Source: Thalassomonas sp. M1454
GTDB lineage: Bacteria; Pseudomonadota; Gammaproteobacteria; Enterobacterales; Alteromonadaceae
Direction: 5' to 3'
Assembly (NCBI RefSeq): GCF_007097525.1
Contig: NZ_VKDD01000007.1
Coordinates: forward strand, 1-64,000
Length of the DNA stretch: 64,000 bases
The position numbers and the translations under genes are program-made. Positions 53,689-60,505 of the stretch are shown piece after piece. The first letter of the stretch is position 1, and every line of letters starts with the position of its first letter. The notes under the pieces are model-generated. The model did no database searches, was not told the origin of the DNA, and was given only the letters and a program-made list of their open reading frames with translations.

Positions 53689-54108
53689 ATGAAAATTTTA
53701 ACGTATATATTAACAATCCTTATTGTTTCAGCAGGTTTAATGAGTACGCAGGTAAAGGCGGACGAACCTGACTTACGTCATTTCATGTTCATTGGTGAAC
53801 CCAATGCAAAAGCGTGGCAAATGATGGTGAAAGACCCAACAGATAGAAAGCAAGCTGTTGGGGCTGCTTTTAAAGCGTTAGGTGGCGATATCGTTAGCTA
53901 TTATTGGGGCTTAGGCGATGGTAAAAATTACATTACAGTTACTATTCCTAATGATAATGAACTTATTCAAGCTATTTATTTGATGCGTATGCCTTCTGGA
54001 TTACTCAACTCTTATCAAGTGATAGAGCTAATGCCAAGCGATCAAATGAGTGATGCCTTAAAACGTTCAGCAGAATTACTATCAAACGATACTACAGTAA
54101 AAAAATAA
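53689..54108 (+). CDS. Secreted GYD-like domain protein
   Basis: 139 residues with a signal peptide (about 1-25, ending QVKADE). The mature part resembles the GYD ferredoxin-like fold: RKQAVGAAFKALGGDIVSYY, then GDGKNYITVTIPNDNEL. GYD proteins are usually small and cytoplasmic, so an exported version is unusual. It lies between the dipeptidase pair and the amidohydrolase pair in one run. Function unknown; a binding or accessory role is only an inference. Confidence 0.72.
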   Translation: MKILTYILTILIVSAGLMSTQVKADEPDLRHFMFIGEPNAKAWQMMVKDPTDRKQAVGAAFKALGGDIVSYYWGLGDGKNYITVTIPNDNELIQAIYLMRMPSGLLNSYQVIELMPSDQMSDALKRSAELLSNDTTVKK

Positions 54109-54140
54109 TATTAAATTATCTAGACTAAATAACAGGAATT

Positions 54141-55502
54141 ATGATGAAAAAATTACTCCTCTCACTAGTTTTTGCAGCAAATTTTTCAGCGATTGCTGCA
54201 GACAATAAAGAAGAGTTACCTAAACAAACATTATTTACCAATGTTCATGTCTGGGATGGTACTAGTGAAGGTATCACCAAAAAAATTAATGTATTGGTTG
54301 AAGGTAACCTGATTAAAAAGGTGCGTGCGGATAAATCTGATGCACGTAAAGATGCAACCATCATTAATGGCGATGGCAAAGTATTAATGCCGGGATTAAT
54401 TGATACCCATACACATATTGCCGTACCTGAGCAACTGGACGTATTAACCAATAAAGTAGACACAATTTACTGGGGGATTTCAGCAGCGCAGGTTACACAA
54501 GACTGGCTAATGCGTGGCTACACAACAGTTAGAGATGCCGGAGGCCCTGCGGTAGCAGTGATGAAAGCGGTAAAAGACGGTAAACTTATTGGTCCAAGAG
54601 TATATCCATCAGGCCAAGTGATTTCTCAAACCTCTGGTCATGGTGACCATCGCGACTATAATACGCCACACCCTAATTTACCGGGCAATACTCCTCAAAA
54701 AATGCAAAAGCCTGAAGGGCTTGAAATGATCTGTGATGGAGTTGCTGAAGTACTACGTTGTTCGAGAGAAGTATTACGTACAGGTGCAACTCAGTTAAAA
54801 GTAATGGTTGGCGGTGGCGCTTCATCAAGTTTTGGCCCGCTTTACACGTTGCAATACCTACCCGAAGAAATAGAAGCTGCGGTGCGTGCAGCAAGAGATT
54901 ATGGCACTTATGTCATGGTGCATGCTTATCATGATGAGTCGATTTTTAGAGCGATGAACGCTGGCGTTCGTTCCATTGAACACGGCACCTTAATGAGTGA
55001 AAAAGGCATGAAAGCCATTATGGAAAAAGATGCGTGGATATCGCCTTATTTCACCATGCTGTCATTACCTTGGGAAACAATTGAAGCCTATGTTGGCCCT
55101 CAAAATGCCCCTAAAGCCAAGCAAATTTATGACGGCGCTAAAAACCAATTGAGAATCTTAAAAGAATCAGGTTACGACAAAATCGCCTTTGGCGCTGATG
55201 TTGTTGGCCCTTTATCGGTGCAACAAACTGCCAATAATGAGTTTGTTGTACGCGCAAAATACTGGAAGCCTGTTGAAGTGCTAAAACAAGCCACCTTCAA
55301 CAATGCGCGTATGCTAAAAGAAGAAACCGGATTACGTAATCCTTACCAAGCGGGTGATTTAGGTGTGATTAAAGCGGGCGCTTATGCCGATATGATTTTA
55401 GTTGATGGTAACCCATTAGAAAAAATTGAATTATTGGTAGATCCAACAAACACTTTAAAAGTGATCATGAAAGACGGCATGGTTTATAAAAATACACTTT
55501 AG
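54141..55502 (+). CDS. Secreted metal-dependent amidohydrolase, copy 1 (Xaa-Pro dipeptidase-like)
   Basis: 453 residues. A signal peptide (about 1-20, ending AIAAD) sends it to the periplasm. Metal-binding HxH at 90/92 (IDTHTHI), a likely carboxylated Lys in QLKVMVGGGASS, His in MVHAYHDE and SIEHGTL, and Asp in AFGADVVG give a complete binuclear amidohydrolase site. The C-terminal GAYADMILVDGNPLEKI is characteristic of the subgroup including Xaa-Pro and Xaa-Lys/Arg carboxypeptidases. Two ATGs in tandem (54141, 54144) follow cagga. Confidence 0.9.
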   Translation: MMKKLLLSLVFAANFSAIAADNKEELPKQTLFTNVHVWDGTSEGITKKINVLVEGNLIKKVRADKSDARKDATIINGDGKVLMPGLIDTHTHIAVPEQLDVLTNKVDTIYWGISAAQVTQDWLMRGYTTVRDAGGPAVAVMKAVKDGKLIGPRVYPSGQVISQTSGHGDHRDYNTPHPNLPGNTPQKMQKPEGLEMICDGVAEVLRCSREVLRTGATQLKVMVGGGASSSFGPLYTLQYLPEEIEAAVRAARDYGTYVMVHAYHDESIFRAMNAGVRSIEHGTLMSEKGMKAIMEKDAWISPYFTMLSLPWETIEAYVGPQNAPKAKQIYDGAKNQLRILKESGYDKIAFGADVVGPLSVQQTANNEFVVRAKYWKPVEVLKQATFNNARMLKEETGLRNPYQAGDLGVIKAGAYADMILVDGNPLEKIELLVDPTNTLKVIMKDGMVYKNTL

Positions 55503-55581
55503 TAACAATACATTAGCGGTTCAAGTAATAGCATTTAAGTTCAAATGACATTGCGTTTTCTCTATAAAACAAGGAATTATC

Positions 55582-56952
55582 ATGAAAATAAAAACAATTG
55601 TAACAGCCTTAGCGTTGGCACTAGCTTCATCACAAGTGTTAGCAAGCACAACACTGTTCAAAAACGTCAATGTATTTGATGGTAGCAAAGACAAACTACA
55701 TAAAAACTGTAGTGTGTTAATTGAAAAGAACACCATTAAAGACGTATGTACTAAAACAACAACAGCCGATGTGGTGATTGATGGTAAAGGTAAAACGTTG
55801 ATGCCTGGTCTGATCGATAGCCACGTGCATTTTAACTTAATGAATCCTGGTGGCGTGCGTGAACTTGAAGCCATGAGTTGGGAAAAAATTGGCGCAGGTG
55901 CAGCATATGGTGCGACAGAGTGGTTAGCTAACGGTTTTACTACCGTACGCGATATGGGTGGGTTGTACACAGGATTAAGAGAAGTGATTGATTCTGGTAT
56001 GCTTGACGGACCACGTATTTATAATGCTGGTGGTTTTATATCACAAACATCAGGACATGGTGATTGGCGCTCAACCGCAAGCAGCGTAATGGGATTAAAG
56101 CATACTGACAGTAACACCGAACGTTTAGGTATTGCTCGTGTAGTAGATGGCCCAGCTCAAGTAATGGCTGGGGTACGCCAGAACTTTGGTGCGGGAGCAG
56201 ACTACACCAAGGTCATGATTGGTGGTGGCGTATCGTCTGATAAAGATCCATTACATTCCTTACAATTTACCGAAGATGAAATAAAAGCAGCGGTAGAAGC
56301 ATCAGAAGCATGGGATACCTATGTTGCAGCGCACGTTTATCAAGATGAGCACATTGATAGAGGGATTGATTTAGGTATTAAGGTATTTGATCACGCACAG
56401 TTTATCAGTGAAAAAACCCTGAAAAAGCTAAAAAGTAAAGGCTATTTCATTTCACCGAATACTAACGGCATGAACCCTGATTTACTTAAACACCCGGTTT
56501 ATGGCAACCCTGACTTACCGCAATACCCTAAAGTGGTTGAGTTTATGGAAAAAAGTAAGAATCTATTCAAGCACTTAAGAAAAGTTAAACCTAAAATTGT
56601 TTTTAATACCGATATTGTATTTACAACAGGTGCAGCATTGAGATCAGGTATTGATTTTCAAAAGTATGACTTAGCACGTGGTATTGGTAATTTCGAAGCG
56701 CTTAAATCAATGACATCTTACGGTGGTGAATTAGCCGCGTTAACCGGTAAAAATAACCCTTACCCGAAAAAGCTAGGTGTTATTGAAAAAGGCGCATACG
56801 CAGACATTATTATTGTTGACGGCAACCCATTAGAAGATATCACAGCTATTGGTGCTCATGACAAATGGTTAGATGCAGAGCCTCGCGGTAAAGAAATAGC
56901 GTCAATCAAGTTAATTATGAAAGATGGAAAAGTGTATAAAAACACGTTATAG
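55582..56952 (+). CDS. Secreted metal-dependent amidohydrolase, copy 2
   Basis: 456 residues, a paralogue of the previous gene. Signal peptide about 1-22 (ending VLASTT). HxH at 81/83 (IDSHVHF), Lys in YTKVMIGGGVSS, His in AAHVYQDEH and FDHAQF, Asp in FNTDIVF: the metal site is intact. The C-terminus again reads GAYADIIIVDGNPLED and ends MKDGKVYKNTL, nearly the same as copy 1. It ends the catabolic run, followed by a strong terminator. Substrate unknown; N-acyl or dipeptide hydrolysis is likely. Confidence 0.9.
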   Translation: MKIKTIVTALALALASSQVLASTTLFKNVNVFDGSKDKLHKNCSVLIEKNTIKDVCTKTTTADVVIDGKGKTLMPGLIDSHVHFNLMNPGGVRELEAMSWEKIGAGAAYGATEWLANGFTTVRDMGGLYTGLREVIDSGMLDGPRIYNAGGFISQTSGHGDWRSTASSVMGLKHTDSNTERLGIARVVDGPAQVMAGVRQNFGAGADYTKVMIGGGVSSDKDPLHSLQFTEDEIKAAVEASEAWDTYVAAHVYQDEHIDRGIDLGIKVFDHAQFISEKTLKKLKSKGYFISPNTNGMNPDLLKHPVYGNPDLPQYPKVVEFMEKSKNLFKHLRKVKPKIVFNTDIVFTTGAALRSGIDFQKYDLARGIGNFEALKSMTSYGGELAALTGKNNPYPKKLGVIEKGAYADIIIVDGNPLEDITAIGAHDKWLDAEPRGKEIASIKLIMKDGKVYKNTL

Positions 56953-56971
56953 GTCTAAAGCATTAATTTAA

Positions 56972-56998
56972 AACACCATCATCTGATGGTGTTTTTTT
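56972..56998 (+). terminator. Terminator of the porin-amidohydrolase operon
   Basis: 10-bp stem aacaccatca/tgatggtgtt with a 2-nt spacer and seven T's. Confidence 0.92.
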
Positions 56999-57087
56999 CA
57001 ATGTTAAACATATGAAAAGATTAATGCACACTTCTCTTAAATTGTCTTCTGCATCATTGATAAATGCATGCGTACTGATAAATTACT

Positions 57088-57115
57088 TGGGATCTGATAT
57101 ATAGGTCCCATTTTT
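57088..57115 (+). terminator. Terminator-like hairpin in DoxX leader
   Basis: Stem tgggatct/aggtccca (one G-T pair) with loop gatatat, followed by five T's. It lies only 20 bp before the DoxX-like start, so it may act as an attenuator or stop read-through from the operon upstream. Confidence 0.6.
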
Positions 57116-57134
57116 ATTTAATTACGGAGTATCA

Positions 57135-57500
57135 ATGTTCATTATCACGATTTTACTCGCCTTTTTCTTTTTATTTGCAAGCTCGATAAAAGTACTTGCT
57201 TGGCAGAAGTTTATTTTTAATACGCAGCTTAAGTTTTTTATAAAATATGGCTTAAACCGTACTCATATGCTTTTGGTAGGTTTGGTTGAATTTATCTCAT
57301 CAGCACTATTAGTTTTATCATTGGTGGTAGGTAATGCAGAAATACAAACCCTTGGTGCACTTGGGATTTTCTTTACATCTATTGGGGCAATATTCTTTCA
57401 CCTTAAATTTGATACTGTTAAGGATGCAATAGCTGCAATAGTAACTCTTATACTTTCTTCAACTTTAATTCTATTTAATGGCGTATTAATTACTTTATAG
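57135..57500 (+). CDS. DoxX-like small membrane protein
   Basis: 121 residues, four hydrophobic segments, with the DoxX-like pattern FASSIKVLAWQKFIF then RTHMLLVGLVEFISSALLVL and a charged IFFHLKFDTVKDAIAA region. These proteins are often linked to quinone or redox stress but the function is unproven. Ribosome site cggag. It is isolated. Confidence 0.8.
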   Translation: MFIITILLAFFFLFASSIKVLAWQKFIFNTQLKFFIKYGLNRTHMLLVGLVEFISSALLVLSLVVGNAEIQTLGALGIFFTSIGAIFFHLKFDTVKDAIAAIVTLILSSTLILFNGVLITL

Positions 57501-58077
57501 TTTAAAGCCTATGCCTTATTCATCGTTAATTTAGTATTGGCAATACGATAACATGTTCTAACAGGATGATGAGTAAATGGTATTATTTGGCGTTTATTTT
57601 ATGATAAAATACGCCATTATTTTGCTCCAATCTTATTTGTTTTTGTAGGCATTTGTACTGTCTATATATGATGTTTTGTGAGCCATATTGTGTTTTAGGT
57701 GTATAGTTTAAAAACTCTTGTACCTTTTTTAATAAGGTTTTAGGCCAAAATTGAATAATAAAATTTTTACAGAAAAACTCTCAGTCGCCCCAATGCTTGA
57801 TTTTATTTAATTCAAATAATGGTTATAAAAATCAACAGTATAGCCATTCTCATTTCAACTTTTGGGCCTATTTAGGGCCTCAGATACCAGCAAGCAACTC
57901 ACAATCTCAATATAGTTTACTAAAACCTCTACATCAACAAAATTTATCACTTCGTGATGGTGGAAAAGGGTAGCCATATCTATTATAGATATGATGGCAG
58001 TTACGCCATTACTTTTTTGACAAAGTCCACCGCTATGAGAGATTAAACATCCCCAATTATTTAAGATAGGAGATTGT
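57501..58077. other. 577-bp gene-poor region with a hairpin
   Basis: No supported ORF. A near-perfect inverted repeat at 57589-57615 pairs ggcgtttattttat with ataaaatacgcc. A ggcctatttagggcc repeat occurs near 57866. An overlapping minus-strand frame (57855-58340) is the shadow of the following gene. No terminator or clear promoter identified. Confidence 0.45.
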
Positions 58078-58284
58078 ATGGGATTTTTTAGTCGCTTATT
58101 CGGTTCATGTAGTAATGAAGGTACACGCACAGGGCCGTTAACCAATATTGATGGCACCCCAATGTGCGGAAGTATCGATATCAACGGAAATCCGTATGGG
58201 GTTACCGATGATGATGATCCGATATCATCATGTGACCCATTTGATGATGATTTTGGCTCAGGCTGTGGCTTTGATGAATGGTAG
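58078..58284 (+). CDS. Small Asp/Gly-rich protein, unknown
   Basis: 68 residues starting GFFSRLFGSCSNEG and ending GSGCGFDEW, rich in Asp, Gly and Cys (four Cys). An acidic run DDDDP and DDDFG suggests metal or protein binding rather than an enzyme. Ribosome site aggag 8 bases upstream is good. The last 7 bp overlap the next gene, so the two are translationally coupled. I do not recognise the family. Confidence 0.7.
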   Translation: MGFFSRLFGSCSNEGTRTGPLTNIDGTPMCGSIDINGNPYGVTDDDDPISSCDPFDDDFGSGCGFDEW

Positions 58285-58631
58285 GGTTTGCGTTTAGCGC
58301 AGATCTTTTGATTGAGTTTCATAATGTTTGTCATGAACATGGTTTAGAGCACAGCATAGCCTGTGCTCTGCTTAATTTGACTAAGAATGAGTTTGATGCT
58401 CAGTTAAAAGCAAGCGCACCTACCCACCCTCGCACTGTAAACAGGCTATTGAGGTGTCTTGAGATCTTTAATCGTCTTTATCAGCTTAACTATGTCGAAG
58501 CACATCACAAGGCTCATTGGCTTCGTTCTGCTCATAATAAACTAGATGCCAGGCCTATCGAGCTAATGTGTACCGACCTCGGTAGCTGTAAGGTCTTAAA
58601 ATATCTAATTAATGAGGCTGATCTTAGTTAA
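58278..58631 (+). CDS. MbcA/ParS/Xre-type (DUF2384) antitoxin-like protein
   Basis: 117 residues. The C-terminal half (NRLLRCLEIFNRLYQL then AHWLRSAHNKLDARPIELMCTDLGSCKVLKYLI) matches the DUF2384 toxin-binding domain pattern found in Xre/MbcA antitoxins of RES toxins. The N-terminal ~45 residues form a short helix-rich region (CALLNLTKNEFDAQLKAS) compatible with a minimal HTH. No RES-domain gene follows. It overlaps the small acidic protein by 7 bp. Possible orphan antitoxin or a coupled pair with that protein. Confidence 0.65.
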   Translation: MVGFAFSADLLIEFHNVCHEHGLEHSIACALLNLTKNEFDAQLKASAPTHPRTVNRLLRCLEIFNRLYQLNYVEAHHKAHWLRSAHNKLDARPIELMCTDLGSCKVLKYLINEADLS

Positions 58632-59199
58632 TCTTCACTGTAATAGTGTGGTCGCGCGACCGATACACTAGCGGTGCTAAGTTTAATTATGTAAGCCTAT
58701 TAATGTTTCTCTAGCGAGACTCTGCTAGCTGTAATCGATTCGTCTCATCTAGTCCACATTGTGGTCTTATCTTATCCGGAACTTAGCTTCGCTCCGTATG
58801 TACAATTTATTTCTATCTTGCCTTTGTGCCACGGTCAATGTGCTTTGGGTTTGGTACTGGTTTAAATGCGAAATGTTTGATTGATAGTGACGCTGATATT
58901 ATTCGTCTTTATTATGTCGCTTAAGTGGCAATAGCGCTCTTAACCTTAAATTGTCAGCTCAGGTTTGAGCTACTACAACTAAGGTATTGAGTTTTATAGG
59001 TCTAAAGCTTGCTATCCTTATATTTCAGACAAAAAAATAGCGCCATAAGGCGCTGTCTTTATTAGTACTTTATTGTAAATAGCCATTCCTGCACACTAAA
59101 GCAAAACTTTGGAACAGGGTGGCTTTAGTGTAATGCAAATCAGTAGCGTTATTATTATGTTCCTCAACTGATTTCACCGAACAGTTAAATGAATATTAT
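58632..59199. other. 568-bp gene-free region with hairpins
   Basis: No convincing gene. Two inverted repeats stand out. At 58644-58670 a 12-bp palindrome ggtcgcgcgacc sits inside outer arms tagtgt/acacta. At 59093-59131 a perfect 10-bp pair acactaaagc/gctttagtgt has a 19-nt loop. The latter lies close to the 3' end of the minus-strand gene. The base composition is not distinctive, and decay of an older gene is possible. Confidence 0.45.
59031..59054 (-). terminator. Terminator of the DMP19-like gene
   Basis: Core agcgccataaggcgct (59039-59054) with seven T's following on the minus strand. The core is the same 16 bp as in the rpmE terminator. It lies 145 bp past the gene's stop. Confidence 0.75.
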
Positions 59200-59679
59200 C
59201 TATTTAACTTTAGCAACCTTGTAGTAATTGAAACGATTGTAGTTGGTCACAATGTAATCGTTAATTAATTCGAAAAATCTTTCTGATTTACAATAATATT
59301 GACGGCCAAGTTCATTAAGTTCAGACTCATATTTTTTCTGAGTATCAAAGACACAAATAACACCATCTTTTAAAGAATAATTAGTATAATCAAGCTCGGC
59401 AGACCGAAACTTTAGTGCCTGCTTGACCAGTTCACTTAAATCATCAGCTCCTATAATACTCAATAGGACTTGAAAAATTTCACCTCGGTCATAGAAATAG
59501 TCGAATGCCTGTACGAACCCACCATTTACCACCCTAAAATGAAAGTTTATCCCCCAATAGACCTTTTTATCAATTAGATTTAGTGCATGCCAATATTCAG
59601 GATGGGGAGAATGTAGAAATGCTCCACAAGTTGCAAATAGTGCATAAGATGAAGGAGCAGTTTCGAATGAATTTTTCAT
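59200..59679 (-). CDS. DMP19/DUF4375-like protein, possible immunity protein
   Basis: 159 residues. The segment LIDKKVYWGINFHFRVVNGGF followed by QAFDYFYDRGE fits the DUF4375/DMP19 pattern, whose founding member is a Neisseria DNA-mimic protein. Ribosome site aaggt 7 bases before ATG. It lies on the minus strand directly downstream of the decayed Rhs toxin end and the decayed immunity-like gene. This is the position where polymorphic toxins keep immunity genes, so an immunity role is plausible but unproven. Confidence 0.65.
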   Translation of the reverse strand: MKNSFETAPSSYALFATCGAFLHSPHPEYWHALNLIDKKVYWGINFHFRVVNGGFVQAFDYFYDRGEIFQVLLSIIGADDLSELVKQALKFRSAELDYTNYSLKDGVICVFDTQKKYESELNELGRQYYCKSERFFELINDYIVTNYNRFNYYKVAKVK

Positions 59680-59805
59680 GATTTTACCTTAGTAGTTAGT
59701 ATCACTAAGGTTTATACATGACCAAATTATAAAGTAAAAAGTGTATCCTTTGTTTTCTATTAATTACCCATAAGGCTATATCAACTAAAAATATTTTTAA
59801 AATTT

Positions 59806-60126
59806 TATATCCATACTTCAAACTTTACTACTGTGCTTTTAGCCTTTCTACAAAGATGAAACTCTTTAAAAATAAAACTCACGGGGTCACTAGGTTCGTT
59901 TTCTAAAGCTTTTTAGCTAAGCCATACCTTCAGGTAAAGGAGCTGTATTCTACTCTCTTGGTATACCAAATGCATTAATTTCTTGCCATTCTATAATGTC
60001 TTTGATCTCGTGTTTTGAAGGTTAAACAGTAATATTTCAAGAATAATGAGTAATAACCCCTGCCTAATCTGCAATAATCGATTCTATATGCTCAAGCTGT
60101 TTTTTTTGTTGTTCTTGAAATATCAT
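59806..60126 (-). pseudogene. Decayed immunity-like gene
   Basis: On the minus strand, reading from the ATG at 60126: MIFQEQQKKQLEHIESIIAD then stop at 60064. Coding-like peptides continue in shifted frames: KDIIEWQEINAFGIP (stop at 59950), then NTAPLPEGM (stop at 59917), then, in another frame, LENEPSDPVSFIFKEF to a stop at 59806. Together they look like one ~100-residue protein broken by stops and frameshifts. Family unknown; the immunity role is inferred from its place right after the Rhs remnant. Confidence 0.6.
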
Positions 60127-60131
60127 TACTG
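60027..60131. repeat. Imperfect inverted repeat inside the pseudogene
   Basis: cagtaatatttcaagaa (60027-60043) is nearly the reverse complement of ttcttgaaatatcattactg (60112-60131), differing by a 3-base insertion. The loop is about 68 nt. It may be a small inversion/duplication scar from the decay of this locus. Confidence 0.5.
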
Positions 60132-60357
60132 TGAAATGTAGTGCCAAGCCCCTTCGTTATTCCCGCACTCCAAAATCTGTGGCCAAATTTGCCACCGTTC
60201 AAATCCGCGACGACGCCACCTACTAATGCATGACTAGAAATTTGTTATACTGTTTGCCCACTAGTTAATATGTTACCAGCAAAGTTTGTGAGAGAATTTA
60301 TTCCCATTGCATTGCTATATTTGTATGTACAACCCATCACCCCTTTGCTTACTGTAT
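60092..60357 (-). pseudogene. Remnant of the C-terminal end of an Rhs/SpvB-type toxin
   Basis: Minus-strand translation gives YKYSNAMGINSLTNFAGN, an in-frame stop (60245-60247), then GGVVADLNGGKFGHRF and GITKGLG. The pattern of VGG, several residues, then GGKFGH is common at the end of Rhs-repeat core proteins of marine gammaproteobacteria. No upstream Rhs repeats remain: the plus-strand subtilase gene occupies that side. The open frame closes at 60092. Confidence 0.65.
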
Positions 60358-60363
60358 TTGATA

Positions 60364-60405
60364 AAAATTATATGAAAATTATATGAAAATTATATGAAAA
60401 TTATG
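60364..60405. repeat. AT-rich tandem repeat, 11-bp unit
   Basis: The unit aaaattatatg occurs three times perfectly and a fourth time truncated (60364-60405). It lies at the point where the minus-strand Rhs remnant ends and the upstream region of the plus-strand gene begins, so it may mark a recombination junction. Confidence 0.85.
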
Positions 60406-60505
60406 AGTGTTTTTTTTGATTTATTACTCTATGTCATTGTAACTTCAATAATAAATGCTTTTTCTTTTTACACTCCAGCAATTCAATATTACAGAAGGGA
60501 ATCTA

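Noticed and set aside
57855..58340. 161-codon minus-strand frame
   Set aside because: It is antisense to the acidic small protein, which has a good ribosome site and overlaps its neighbour; the minus frame has no family features.
58798..58884. A 28-codon hydrophobic ORF (starts MYNLFLSC, Trp-rich) resembling a small toxic peptide
   Set aside because: No ribosome site, no visible antisense RNA promoter, and such short frames are expected by chance in 568 bp of AT-rich DNA.
59093..59131. 10-bp inverted repeat with 19-nt loop considered as an integron attC site
   Set aside because: The required RYYYAAC and GTTRRRY core sites are not found at the arms, and no integrase gene or cassette array is present.
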